A stretch of DNA of 64,000 bases from Adineta ricciae (lineage: Eukaryota; Rotifera; Eurotatoria; Adinetida; Adinetidae), in contig CAJNOJ010000060.1 of the NCBI GenBank assembly GCA_905250025.1, forward strand, positions 48,213 through 112,212, in the 5' to 3' direction. This document shows positions 1 to 16,700 of this stretch, piece by piece; position 1 is the stretch's first letter; each line of letters begins with the position of its first letter. The notes under the pieces were generated by a model that saw only the letters and a list, made by a program, of their open reading frames with translations, did no database searches and was not told where the DNA came from. Made by a program: the position numbers and the translations under genes.

Positions 1-2192
1 ATTATTCACATAGACATTCAGAATATGCAAATTATCACTTTGTGTTATATAAGTTATAAAATATTGACCATTTTGACGATCATAGATATCACATGGTATA
101 GTTTGATTTGTGCCTGTATCAATTAGACAACATTGAATATTATCACCTCCTGTCGTACGTAATTCGCCGAGATGATTACGCGTTTGAAGGTTTAAAACTG
201 TTAGACGATTTCTTATTGTGTAGTAAAGTGAATCACCGTACAATTCACATAGTGGTGGATATGTTGAGCTCATTAATTGTCCGTAGTTGATCAACGATTT
301 GTTGATTAATGTTGGCGAACCTTGAAATTGTATGTAATCATCTTCGATCGGTTTTAGATACAATAGTAACGTTTGTTTCATTTTAATCGTTTCATTCCAC
401 AAACGTGTTCGTATACGAATTAAATCAGCATCCGTCCCATTCTTTAGACATTCATTACAATCTAAACGAAAGAATAACTTCCAGCTTTGCTGAAGTTCGC
501 CAGTGACTTACCAAGTATGGTTAAATGTAATTGTTTAATCACTTGATTCAGTTCATTGATTTGCCGTTGTAATGTTTGCGTTTTCATCGTTTGTATTTTA
601 TCGACATTTTTTATTAGGAAATCTTGTCGTTGAGACAGTATATCAAGAAAATACTTAATCATTGTACGTATTTCATTTTCAATCGTCGAGCTTTTGATCG
701 AGATATTTTCTATGGTACGTGTCGATTGTTTCAACGATTCATCTAAGTGATACAACAGGGTTTGCGATTCAATTAGAAATTGTTTCGTTAATTGTCGAGC
801 ACTATCAATTGTGTCTTGTAATGATGATAATGTATGTTGCTGAGCATGGTGAATTTGACATTCATGACAGTAAGGTCGTGAACACATATCACAATAATAG
901 GATGCTTTGGCAGTGGGATGTTCATAACAGAAGATGGTTGAAGATGATGTTGGTGCGGAGATGGTGGGCGATAGAGGAGTTGAGTTGGTGTTTTCGCCTG
1001 CATTTGGGGTATTAAGTGATAATTGAGAGAAGAATGAACCGAATAATGATTGAAAATCATTTGCTGAATTGTTATTCACAGACGAGCGACTCAAGGACAG
1101 ATCGAATGGTGTTGTTTGTTGAGGTAAACGTACTGAAAAACGAAAGATTACCTTGAAAAATAAATAAGCAAATAGCGATAGACGAAATTTACCTGCGTTT
1201 GTTGGTAAAATATCAGGCGGTTGCTGTTGTTGTTGCTGTTGAGTATTTTGTCTGGGCGGTTGACCGATAATCGATCGTGGATTGGTGTTTGGAAATTGTG
1301 ATGATGATAGGAGCTGTTGCCGATGATCTTTGAAACCGAGCATTTTTGGATGTGTTAATGCACATTTTTCACATAGAGATGTTTCACATTCGAGACAATA
1401 AGTATATGGAGGATTGTTAGCAAAACAACAGAATGATGATGGAAGATCATTTGTTGATAGACGATTTAATGATGGTGTTGAACTTGTCGTTGAATCCAAG
1501 GATGAGAACGCTGAATGTTGACGTTGTAATATTGATTGAGTTGGGAGATGATTGTTGTTAGTTGGTAGACTGGATGCAAGTAAAGGGGAGAAATCAGTAC
1601 TTTGAACACTACTAGCTGGACTATCGCGATCCATAAGATTATTGTTATGGTTGTTTCCATTGAGAAAATGATGGAAATAACGCATGAAATCAGTTGTAGT
1701 TGATGTAGATTCGAAATCGTTATTGTTATTCAAGTTGGATGAAGTTAATGGCGAAAAGGCATTATTTAAATCGGCAAACGGATGAAGAAAATTAGTTTTT
1801 AGATCATTACCGGATGTAAATGGATCGAATGTACTGAAACGTCGATTTGTCGATGAAATCGATGACGTTGAAGAAGCAGATGATGATGATAATGGAGAGA
1901 AATGAGGTTGAATTATAGACTGCGGTTGTTGTTGTTGTTGTTGTTGGTGCTGTGATAGACCAAGTAACGGTTGCGATGATGACGATGGAAATAATGGGAA
2001 TTTATTATTTAGATCGGAAGAAAACGGTACTTGAGTTTGTTGTTGTTGTTGTTGAGGATCGATAAATTCTGTCAGACAATTTGAACAGAGTCGGGATGAT
2101 GACGATGATGTCATAACAATGGGCATTTCTTTGAGACACGATGAACAAACGCCACCGGTGGTAGTACTGCTGATATTGCTAGTTTCATTCAT
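1..2192 (-). CDS. TRIM/Brat-like B-box protein with filamin repeat, 3' end outside window
   Basis: I read three exons: 2192-1193, 1132-512 and 461 to beyond base 1. The introns are 60 nt (1133-1192) and 50 nt (462-511). The start is the ATG at 2192 (MNETSNISS), because no upstream in-frame ATG is convincing. The N-terminus has a short Cys pair region (CSSC..CSNC) rather than a full RING. It is followed by Gln/Asn/Ser-rich sequence, B-box 1 (CCFANNPPYTYCLECE..CEKCALTHP), B-box 2 (CYEHPTAKASYYCDMCSRPYC..CQIHH) and a coiled coil. The last visible exon encodes a filamin/ABP280-like repeat (LNLQTRNHLGELRTTGG). This order matches TRIM2/3/71, Wech and Brat proteins, which end in an RNA- or protein-binding NHL propeller; that part would lie left of the window. 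Family membership is firm. The ortholog is uncertain, and absence of a RING argues against simple E3 ligase function. Confidence 0.85.
462..511 (-). other. 50-nt intron in the TRIM/Brat-like gene
   Basis: The donor GTAAGT follows codon bases CTT G, and the acceptor TTTCGTTTAG precedes AT TGT AAT GAA. Splicing restores the frame into LDCNECL and the filamin repeat; without splicing the frame stops at once. Confidence 0.8.
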
Positions 2193-4056
2193 TTTTGAAA
2201 AATTTTGTTTTGCGCTCGCTTTATAGAGGCCTCTCGAGCAAACAGGCCACAATGTGTCGTAGTCCTAACGGGTCATGATGAAAACCTTCTTACTAACACT
2301 CTTGCCTCCCCTCCTAGCTGTCAGCTAATGATGGAACCCGGCAACAATCTGAAATGGAAGTAAAAAAGAAACACATATAGCTTCGTCTTGTATTACAATT
2401 CAAATCAAGGTCGATAAGCCTGTACAATCATAATAAAACAATTTTTAAATTTTCCAATCAACTGATTGTTTAACTTACCGTCAACACTCACTATGTGTCA
2501 TTCTGTACCTAGTCTATGTATGTTTATATATAGTCTGCATGATTGTGTACGACGAGAGAGAGAGAGAGAGAGAGGAATATGCCTTGTAGAACAATCGATT
2601 CCTAAAACGTATCTATGTATATGAAGGTGTTTTTTGCTCACTGTCTCCCCCTCTCTCTCTCCCTGTCTCTTGTGCTCTCTTCTCTACTCCCTCATTTGCT
2701 GTCTCACAGTCGTTCTCTCGTCATTTAATGTATCACGTGTGTACTTTCGGAGTATTGATGTCTTTGTCGACTAACGCAATAGGCCAGGAAGAAAGAAAGA
2801 ACGCCATAGATGACGACAATGAAAAGAAGGGGAGAAAATGGCCTAAAAAGTTCCGCGCAAAAAAAAACGAGAGATTTTTTTCTTCTTTTGCGTCTTGGCT
2901 TTTTTCTCTGAATGAATGAATGAATCAATGAAGTTTGTTCTGTCTTTTTCTCGTCTGTTCCTTTCTCTCTCTCTCTCTCTCCCTCTTTCGTTTTCTATCG
3001 ATGAAATACATGGATACAAGCTCGATCATTTGTTCTTTACTTACGACAGTCTTTTTTTCTTGCTTTCTCCTTTTCTATTTCATATGTAAAAGAAAAGAAT
3101 AGTGTTCTCTTACATAAGATATAATACATGTATATATATATATACTCTTCCCTTGTTTCTTCGCCGTAGTGCGGTACCATCAACGAATGAGTTGTTATGC
3201 TCATGTTTGCCTTGAACAGCAACCAACGTAGTAGAAGAAAGAAATAAATAGCAAGCTGTTGATCTTCTCTTCAGTTTTTTTGGCGGTGAAGAGGAAAGGA
3301 GACGAGAGGAGGAAAAAAGAAATTCCTGGTCTCGATGTCCTAACACATACATATGGCAAGCAAATAAGAAAAAGATAGAGAGGTGCACACCGGTACAAGT
3401 AGACAAGGAAACGAGTGAACAAATGAGGAAGTAAAAGACCTTGGCCGGTGTGTCTCGTTCTTTTTTTACTTTAACTAATATAATAGTCGTGACATCGTAA
3501 TAATAATCATCAGAGAAGGAAAAAAGCACGTAATGTTGACCCGCCGTGGGACTTATTTGACCTCTGAATTCTCATATCATTATAATCAAGAGAAAGAAGC
3601 CTGTTTATATTATCGATGATATAGACACAATGATTGATCTAATAGTCATAGTTCATGCAAATCCTTCCCTCTAGTTGAACTGATCGTTTATCAAAAACGA
3701 ATCAAACATAGTGTATATTATAACCTTCTTTCATTGTTCTCTTATACATCAATCACATATTACTCAACAGCAAAAAACCCGCAATCACATTGAACTATTT
3801 GTCGCCCTTTTGATGATGATGATGACGTTTTTTCCTATCCGTTATACAGATTATGTATACTGTGATGACAGGTATATAATCGAACCGTTAATAAACCTCT
3901 CAAGGGTAAAAATTTATTCAGAAATAGTTATTCTTAGAACTACGACAGGAAAAATCGGATCTCAAACAGACAAATCTTTTGCCATGAGATTCTGAATTCT
4001 ACAAGGAAAAAAAAACGATCATGGAAATAAATTGATTATCAGTTCAAAGCATTCAT
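2193..4056. other. Intergenic region with GA, CT and A-rich simple repeats
   Basis: This lies between the TRIM-like start and the SOAT stop. It contains a (GA)n run near 2551-2573, CT-rich tracts at 2642-2690 and 2955-2985, and a (TA)n stretch near 3129-3146. Open frames here are short, overlap on both strands and show no family signal. I see no supported gene; it probably contains the TRIM-like promoter and the SOAT 3' UTR. Confidence 0.5.
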
Positions 4057-6465
4057 TTAGACATCCACATGACTATGGATCGAGGAAGATTCTGTGTTTA
4101 TCGTCATCGTATCATTACCATCTCGACAGAAAAACGATCGAGGTACAAAATAATCCAATGGACCGTTCTGAAAAGAAATAAACAAATCGCAAGCGCGATG
4201 TTATTCAAATCTTCAATAATACTTACGACTGCTCGAGGACAATTTTGTCGAGCATACCATTCAATTGAATATAAGCACATTTGCATACCAAGCCCAACGA
4301 ATAGAGATGTCCAGATGAATACATTGAAAATATTGTTTTGTGTTCGCTGTGGAAGGATCAACATGGAAATAACTACACAATATTGTTTTTTTTTCCTCAA
4401 GATTTTAATAAAAATATTTTGGGCTTACATCCAAGAATGGCAAATTGTAGAAATAAAATCGGATAGAAATAACCGAATGCTAATGCAAGAATATATTCAT
4501 GTACACAAGCGCTGAGAAAGATGACAGTGTACATTGACACCAAACGGTATTTAACACCGAGTAACTACGAAAAATTGTGAAAGAATTACAAAGGATTTTT
4601 CACTCGTTTTACTTTATGACAATCTCGATAAACATAAGTATAAAGCCAATCATGGACGACCTAAATAGAATCCCCTCAAATATCAATTAGAGAAAAAAAT
4701 AACTGACAATATTCCAGGTTCGATAGTAGCTACTCCACGAAGTCGCTGTCCACCAGTCCTAGAACGAATCAATAGCTGAAAAGATACTCCAAATAGTTAC
4801 ATGAGTGGTCTTACGCTATAGAATTGCCGATCAGCAAAACGAAGCATTTCTGCGAATGCATTCAGCCAACAATGAAGAAATCCGTAGAAAGCTAAAAAGA
4901 CGAAAGTGCATTTCTCATTCACGGAAACATTGACAACTGACCGCAAAATAGGAGAAGTGCTCCTGGTAAAGTGCAATTGAGAATTGAGAGGACGAATTTC
5001 TTGACAGTGACATGTTCGGATTTGAAATGACGAAATACTGGTAAGCAAAATCGATAGAACAGATAGTAGCCAAACAAAGCTGCAGCGACGAATTGTGCTA
5101 GTTGAGACAGAACATATTTCCATCGGACGGATGATGTTCGTGGATACGAGTCTCGATAGATCAATGTCGGTGCATAGAGAAAATAGAGATATTTGGAAAA
5201 TTCTGGACATGGGGTATGTGGAACAGCGAAAGCTTTCTGACTATTGAACGAATCGTCAAGTTTGTTATTTAGTATCGTTTCAGTAGTAACTAAAAGTAGT
5301 AATAAATATGGGATAAATTCGTTTGGATTTATGCAAACTAACCTTCTTTCGAATAAATCTGACCGTAGAGAATCGCACGCGGTGTATTTTCCCGTACGAA
5401 TGCATGTGATTTCATAAGGAAACGAACCTGTATACAAACAAACACCAGGATTTGATCATCGCATTGATCAGGCGAAAACGACTTACTTGTTCCATTAGAA
5501 TGAATACCCGTGTTACAATTGGATAGTTTTCTTCTAAGATATAATATACCGGAAAGTATAGGAATAATGCAATATAACAGCAATATGCTACAAGCCAGAA
5601 CCAATCGAAAACAACTAAAATAACGAAAAGATACTGTTTCAAGAAAACGAAAATGTTGTCTTGATATTACTGAGCGAGGTTGATTTAGTTGGTATTTCTA
5701 CCGTTGAAACAGTGGAGATAAATGACAGACGTCTGTATGCCCAGAAATGGAATGCATTGTAGACAATAATGCATGTTGAAAGAAATAAACATAGCCAAAG
5801 TTGAAAACAAGCGGATAGATTCGAAAAATTCCACCGGATGACATCAAATCGGAAATCGATTCTGGAAGAAATCAAACATTTCTTCGATTATATGATCAGG
5901 TCAAAGTGGACTTACGTTCCATATTCGAATAGATCTGAAATGGCAACTTGTAGGAAAACAATGATAATAACGGCAATAAAGATTTGTCGTATTGAGCGAA
6001 TATGTGAAACTTCAAGTAATTCAGTTAAGATTGATGAACGCATTCGAAATGTTTTCGTCGGAAACGCCGACGAGCGGTTTTTCTTAGTAGTATCGACATT
6101 CTCTACTGATGATTCAGTTTCAATCTTATTGATTGCAGCTAAATCTAATGCGGACATCACCGGTTGTCTGAGAATATCATCAGCATGTGCAAGATCAGTT
6201 GTTTGTTTGATTTCAGATGAAAATTCTTCAAGACGAGTACTAACATAACCAAGTATATCAGAGCGAAGGCGCTATTTAATAGAAACAGGTTTAGCTTGTC
6301 ATATTCACTACGAAGAAACATTACTTCAGTGGCATTCTGAATTTGGACTGTTCGATCAACACGTCGAAATTCCGCACTCACTGATTGTTCTACAAGGACA
6401 TTGTACATAGTTTGATGAGAAATGAAATTAAACAAACCATGGCCACGTTTCTCAGTTGAAGCCAT
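4057..6465 (-). CDS. SOAT: Sterol O-acyltransferase (ACAT/SOAT), MBOAT family
   Basis: This ER multipass enzyme transfers a fatty acyl group from acyl-CoA to sterol, making sterol esters. About ten exons join in phase, starting 6465-6325 and 6271-5916. The introns are 40-70 nt, for example 6272-6324. The N-terminal part carries the conserved [11 protein letters not shown] segment before the first membrane helix. The middle has [16 protein letters not shown] and the hallmark [15 protein letters not shown]. Next come [18 protein letters not shown] and the FYxDWW motif as FYSDWW, split by an intron near 4760-4817. The MBOAT catalytic histidine is in [17 protein letters not shown] (near 4480-4510). 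The C-terminus has [19 protein letters not shown] and ends at TAA 4057-4059. All catalytic motifs are intact. The ATG at 6465 lies in an exon that may follow a splice acceptor (TTTATTTAG near 6488), so an extra upstream exon is possible. It is divergent from LSM14. Confidence 0.93.
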
Positions 6466-7356
6466 GATCACATCAATCGGTGGCAATCTAAATAAATAGT
6501 GTTTATACTCATGACATCATAGCATAGAAAATAACAATATTTATGCATAGTGACGAGACTTTCTCGATTAGTATAGCATAGATTGACGTCATTCTATGTG
6601 AGTAGGATGTTTACTATAACATACTGTACTCAGACACTGAGAACAATACATTCAAATTCGTTTTTTTTTAAATGAGATCTGTCAACATTTTGATTTTCTG
6701 CCAGTACCATTAGGAACCAGTTGATTGATGTATGACTCATCTCAAATCAGACCGGTCTAATCCAATAAGCGGAAATTTCCATTTGAATCAGGAAAGTGAT
6801 CGTTAGATCTCTTAGATTATCTCTGTAAGACGGATTAAATATGCTTATAGTTTTCATTTTCGTGAGTTTTTCGATCATTTTAGCGAATTTCGTTGTTGTA
6901 CATTAGTGACCTCTAGATAGGCGACGATCGCTTCATTTTTTTTTGTAAAAATCCTCTTCTTCAAACTAAAACATACGATTCTATCCAGGAATTTCCAAAT
7001 CTCTGTTAAGTTTATTTATACGTTCATCATCCTCTTCGACGATTTACCCGTCGTTTAAATCTTTCTCTATCTATCTTTCCAGTCGATCATCACCCTGGAA
7101 TTGCTTTCTTCGAGAAACATCTCTCTTTTTATATTCGATTTAATCAAAGAAAGTGAACAGATATTCTTCGATAAAACCCCTCGATGAATGATTTAATTCA
7201 AATGTGACTATTCTTCGTCCAATATATATCTGCCTATAATCGAAATCATCTACGTGAACAAAAGAAAAAAAAGTAAGACTAGTTTACTTACGATTTATCG
7301 TCTTCACTTTTCGTCTTTCTCCATCCATACGTCGATAGCAGAACTAAGATATCAAA
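6466..7356. promoter_or_regulatory. Divergent intergenic region between SOAT and LSM14
   Basis: This 0.9 kb between two divergent start codons has no coding signal. It presumably holds both promoters and 5' UTRs. It is AT-rich with a poly-T run near 6662-6670 and another near 6937-6946. No specific element can be named from sequence alone. Confidence 0.4.
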
Positions 7357-9018
7357 ATGAGCTTAGCTAATAATACCACATTAAAGAAGACTTCGTCATC
7401 TGGTACAACTGATTCGCCTTATCTTGGCTCGAAAATTAGTCTTGTATCCAAAGCTAAAATTCGTTATGAAGGTATTCTCTATACAATCGATGCCAACGAA
7501 TCGACTGTAGCACTTTCCAAAGGTAAAATTTTTGACTTTGGACGACGAAAAACGACATTTTCTCAATTCGACATTTAGTGCGTTCGTTCGGTACTGAAGA
7601 TCGTCCAACCGATCGACCAGTGCCAGCTCGGGATGAAATCTTCGAATATATTATCTTCCGTGGTGCTGATATTGAAGATCTTCAAGTTCGTGAACCACCA
7701 CAAACTTCAGTGACTCAAGATCCCGCCATCGTCGAAGTACCCATCTTTGCATTTCGCTTTCTTCTCACTTTCGTCTTCTCTATAGTCATCTGCCTTCTCC
7801 GATAATTCTCGTTCAAACACAATTGGAACGAACACCAATCTCGGAGGTAAGATCCGAGAGATTTATCTGGCGTTGATTTATTCAGATGTGAACGCGATTT
7901 TCAGGATTATCACAAAATGGTCAAACACGTTTATTATCAAACCGTGGCACTATGCCATCACCACCTCATCGTCAAGGCTCTGGCAAAGGTTTCAAATCTT
8001 TTGAACCATACCGTCAAATGAACTTCAACCAACGTTCATCAAGACAATTCAACCAACAATCACCATTAGCTCAATACGATGGTCAAGATTATGCTTATGG
8101 CAACCAACGACGCGGCCGACAACAAGATTATTACAACGATTATTTACCATCGCGTCGCGGTAATGGTTATGGTGAATGGGCTCCACGTCAATCACAACGT
8201 TTTTCAAGACCAATGCAAAACTTTAACGAAGGCCGATTCTATCCATCAAGACGTAAGTTGCACTAGTTTCAATAGAAGAAAAATCGACAATATCCATTTT
8301 CGTTGTGTTCGATTTGCAGGCCAACCATCATCCGGAAGATTCAGTTATCGTCCACGACGCAATTCAACTGGTGGTATGCCAAACAACCAACAAGCATCAC
8401 GTGCCAGTCGTCAACAACGTGAACGTACAGTTGGACCAAAAGCATCAACATTGAAATTTGTTGGCGACTTCGATTTCGAAAAATCCAATGCTGAATTCGA
8501 TAAGAATGCTATTGAAGACGAAATCAAGAAGAGTTTATCAATTAAACCAACAAAAAGCGAAACAACCAGCGATTCGCCCAAGAGTGAACAAGATAAAGAA
8601 AATCAACCAACAATGTCATCATCAACGCAATCCGAAACTCAAGAAATCAATCCTGATGGTTATTATGACAAACAAAAAAGCTTCTTTGATCGCATCTCAT
8701 GCGAATCAACCACCAAAGAAAAAACGTACGATCCTCGTTTCGTTCCAAAACCATATCTATTCATGTTTCTTCTTTTTGTTCAGAAATACCCGACGCAACT
8801 GGAATGAAGAACGTCGTGTTAATGCTGAAACCTTCGGTTTGAAATACCGTCCAACACCTCAAGCTGGAAACCAACGATCAGGCTATCGACGAACTAATGG
8901 TCGCTATCCCCGCACAAGCAATGGTGGCTATAGCAATGGTGGCTATGGCAATGGTGGTTATAGTAATCGCAATGGCATGTACTACGGTAACTTCAACAGC
9001 CGAGTACGAGCTTATTAA
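7357..9018 (+). CDS. LSM14: LSM14/RAP55/Trailer-hitch mRNP-granule protein
   Basis: This is a P-body and stress-granule scaffold that binds the 4E-T and DDX6 translation-repression machinery. The exons are 7357-7522, 7579-7736, 7786-7846, 7905-8252, 8320-8725 and 8784-9018. They join in phase to 458 codons including the stop. The N-terminal Lsm domain reads [18 protein letters not shown], then [12 protein letters not shown] joined to [14 protein letters not shown] and [12 protein letters not shown]. The FDF segment is [17 protein letters not shown] (about 8448-8500). The FFD box is [13 protein letters not shown], and the TFG box is [19 protein letters not shown] in the last exon. RGG- and [17 protein letters not shown] low-complexity sequence lies between and after the motifs. 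The start ATG gives about 20 residues before the Lsm core, longer than in vertebrates. The last donor (GTACGA at 8726) was chosen because it alone keeps phase into the TFG box. Confidence 0.95.
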
Positions 9019-9384
9019 GTTCGACACGTGCGTCCGTGTGTGTGTGTGTACGTTTGTCCTCATTTCTTCTTTTCTCTCGTTTAAGTGATGATCTTTTCCC
9101 CTCTCTTATATAACTATCCTTTATACATTTTATCCTTTTTCTCCTGATTGTCGTTCTCGTACTTGATGTCTACTCTTTTTTTTATAAAGACGAATTAACA
9201 GATGTATGCTGAGATAGAAGAACAAGGAAAAATCTGTAGGCATGTTTTTATTTTATTTGTACCGAAAAAAAAATTGTTTCGTTTCTCTAAAACAAATAAA
9301 AGTTTGCGAGAAAAGATCTTGATTAAGGACTGTTTTTCTAAACGATTGCCATTGATAACAAACAATGACATTTCTATTGTCTTA

Positions 9385-12898
<3,514 letters not shown>

Positions 12899-13700
12899 GG
12901 CGTTTTATTCTACAAAAATTCATTGATAATTTCTTTGTCTGAGTAACAAGAGAGTCTAACAAGTATATAGGCTAGTCTGAACGGTTTTGTTTTGGTTTTT
13001 TGTTTCTTTTTTCATCGAGCTTTTTTCAAGATATAAAACTGAAAATAGAAGAAAATCAAACGAAATGAACAGGAATCAATCTAGACGAACAAGAACAGTA
13101 ACAACAAAGCAAGAAACAAACTGTTCGCTTCTGCATATATGTATGTATAGAGTAGGAACTGTACAAGAGAAGAAAAACAAACGGTACTTTGTATTTTCTA
13201 TATACAATAAAGAGTAGTTTTTCTTTCAAAATTAGAGTAAGAAAAGTTTTGTTTTCCATTGATTCTTCTTATTGAAAAGAAAAAGAAAGTCATGTAGAAA
13301 TGTTTATTATTAGTTGAATTGACATGTAAAACACATGAGTATTAATTTTTTGATTGCATATGGTCAGCCATAAGATAGATTTGAGTAGAAGAGCAGGTTC
13401 AAACAGCACTCAATTTTACACCTAGAATAGACAAAAGATTCGTTGTGAAATTGAAAATTTTTTTTATTTCAACATCCGTTAGTTCGCACATGTCTCGGAT
13501 CTCTCAATGTACAAATCAAACAGTGTTGAACTGATGAAGATAAGCAAAAAGGTTTAGCATGAATTGCAAAAGATACATCTGGAAAGTTTTCCTCAAACTA
13601 CAAGTATAAGTCCTAATTTCTGACAATCGATCTGACTTGAGCGTATCATTGTGGTGGATCTACAGTGCATGAATGTAATATGAAGGGTTAAGTACGAAGC
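12899..13700. other. Intergenic region upstream of NSUN5
   Basis: This lies between the NSUN5 start and the poorly defined 3' end of the LMO7-like gene. It is A-rich with no supported coding segment. It presumably contains the NSUN5 promoter and the LMO7-like 3' UTR. Confidence 0.4.
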
Positions 13701-16700
13701 ATCAAAGAATTTTGGCAGCAAGACGAAACAACAAAAACAAATTCATCTGATTCTTTGCTTCTTACGTCTGATAACCAAGCTCCTAACGAAATAGATGACG
13801 AATGTATGGTTACTTATTGTTTGTTTGAATTTGCAAATAGATAGAGATGATCTTTCTTACCATTTTCATCGGAAAAACAATTTTGACAATGTAGTCGATT
13901 ACTGCGTACACGAACATCGACTCCTCCGGGCGATGAGGAAAGTGGAACGTTACAAACGTAGCAATGAAAACATTCCAGATGATAATACAATCCAAGAGAT
14001 TCGATCACCATTGCTGAACCATGTCCTATGGTAAAAATACGATTAAGAATTGAAATTCAAGCACTGTAATAACCTACCCAATTCTTCATTACATCTTGAA
14101 CAATGTAATTTTCCACTAACGGATAGAATACGTTCAGGATTCGTTGTGTGACCGGGTGATTTTCTAAATAAAACAAAAATCAAGGATTATTTCTATATCT
14201 TCGTCTTCTTCTAATTCATCAACAAACGTTCGGCCTTGTCTATGGGGGGATTGATCAAAATGTCTTGCTTGTCCATTTCTTGTGTGTGGATCAGGATATC
14301 GAGCTGTCGATGGTCGGCCCATGTGTAACTCTTGATGATGTAAATTGGTCGGTGTCGAACGGTGACTATGACTTTTCTTATGTATAGCTTTTCGTTGATC
14401 GTGATTGATCCATGAATGATCTTCAACTTGAGTCTTGCGCGGTACTTGATTCAGTGTTGTGTGGAGTTGCTTACTAAAACATATTTCGATGCATGTTTGT
14501 AATAATGAATGACATGATTATTGAAGTCGATTTACCTAGACATTCTTTGTGAAGATCCGTTGTCACCTAGCTGAATAGTGACTTTCTTCTGTTGTTGATT
14601 GATAGATTGTGGCTGAGAGGAATATGGTCCTGGTAAATCAATGCGCAATTCATTGACAGTACGTTCGATTGAATGTGCCGTTGAAGGTCGGTTAACTGTT
14701 GTCATTGATGGCAGATCGGGTATTGAACGTTTTGAATAGTTAATTGATGATTTCTGTTGTGAATACGGATCGAGGTAATGAAGGACTTGTTCTTTAGGAT
14801 TTATTTTCAGACCATATGTACGATTAGGTGGAACTTGATCAAGGTCACCTTGAGTAGAGAGAGATTTTTTCAATGATGAACGAAGAAATTCAGGTTGAGA
14901 TGAATATGCTTGCGGTGGCGGTGAGATTGCAGCATGTGTCAGATCAATGGGAATTTTCACCGGTTGTTGTTGTTGTTGTTGTTGGTCCTAATTTTTTTTT
15001 TGAAGACAAAGATGAAAGAACTTTTGTCATAGGTTGTGACACTTACTGGAAGAGAAGTTGCCGACGCAGGCGTGGTTTTCGGTGTGCGTGAAAAGCCAAA
15101 TTCCAAATCTTGTTGAAGTTGATCCATTTGCTTCTCAACGTACGAACGTACTTGAGTTATATCGGGATCCTTATACTGTTGTTGAAGTTGTGACGATGAT
15201 CTCATATTACTATCTGTATTTGTGTTTCCTTGTAATACTATGTTGAGAGCCGATATCGGTTGAAGTGGTGGCGGACGTTCCATGGCTATTTCAGCTGAAA
15301 TAGGTCAAGACAAGTAAATTAATTACAAGACTCCAAATGTTTATACTTACAAGCATCGATTAGAACTCGTGGTGGTGGACATTTTGTAGATTGTTTTTCA
15401 TTCGTAGTTGTTGTCTATCGAACAAACAATGAGAAATAATTGTGTAATGTGAGAACAGTTGGAAAGTAGATGTTTTATTGTCATGCAGTTGTGCTGAGAA
15501 AAACTTCATTAGTGTGTTATTGTAAAACATCTTTAGTGCTTATCTATGTTTTAATTATAGAGCGAGCAATTGATACCTCACGTTTTCTTCTCTCATCGGA
15601 TTCTCTCAGTTGTTTTTCGAGTTCGACCTCGAGATCTTCAAGTTCTTTACCACAAATATTCTAGATAGAAAAGAAATCAAATGAAAACAATGTTCAAGTT
15701 CGTATCGGACTGATTCCAAAGAATCTAATGAATAGATCAACATGCACTAGAAGTAAGGAGAGAAATTGGTTGATTTCATTCATCCAAGATCTGATGTTAA
15801 GCTGTTACAAGTATTAAGCAGATGTAGAGTTACACAAGATTACATTTAGCCGAACACCGAGAGTAGTTGATTAGTATCCAATATCTTTAACTACCTCATT
15901 CTCTGTATGTTTAGTTGCGTTTGTTGAATCAAGCATTCGTCGAAATGCTTCAATTGGTGATATATAGTTTATATTCTGAACAAGATAAAATAGAATAGCC
16001 CAACATGCTTAATAGAATTGATCCCAGACAAGAAAAAAAAAGCAGCGATAGAACGTTCCTTTTCTTTACCGGCCAACATGCACTTAGCAAATGTATCAAA
16101 AAAACAAAAAAGAGGAGATTAGGTGATTTACCACGAGAGTAAGTAATTCATCTCGAGAGAATGTTGAGTTCTGTATATTTTATCGATAAATTGAAGGAAT
16201 ATCGAGTGGAAAGAAAAGAGAAGACTTACCGATTCTTGATTCGATGGAGTATCAAAATTAATTGAAGCAGTTGAACGAAATGGTTTCGGTGCGAATATAT
16301 TCAACGATGCTGTTGACGAAACAGGCGGTTGGACAGACGTAGGAATATGTTTCGGTTCAGTTGAGGACGGTTCGTAACGAAGAAATGTGTACACGGGCGA
16401 GAGAGGTTTTGCCGTTGGTGATGGATTTGGACTTGTTTTATTTACTGAAGTGTAAATAGGTGGCGAAATTGCTGTTGTCAATGTCGACTTTTGCGGTGAT
16501 GGTGTTCGGCTATGATCAGTCGTAAATCCCGTCGAAACAGTTTGAGAATTATCATCAATCAGATCTGATCAACAAAATAAGTCAATGAATAAATGATTTT
16601 TATCAAATATTGACGACAAGGTTACTCGAAAAATCTCATTAACCGATTCGAAACTCATTCTCATCGATTATCTAGCATATAAATCAAAATCAATTACACA

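Noticed and set aside
2725..3529. Several overlapping open frames on both strands upstream of the TRIM-like gene
   Set aside because: They are created by T/C- and A/G-rich composition, mirror each other on opposite strands and show no domain or splice chain.
9032..9052. (TG)n run after the LSM14 stop as a possible regulatory repeat
   Set aside because: It is a short microsatellite typical of UTRs here, with no further evidence.
8878..9088. Open frames on both strands over the LSM14 3' end
   Set aside because: They are alternative frames of the Gly/Tyr/Asn repeat codons in the last LSM14 exon.
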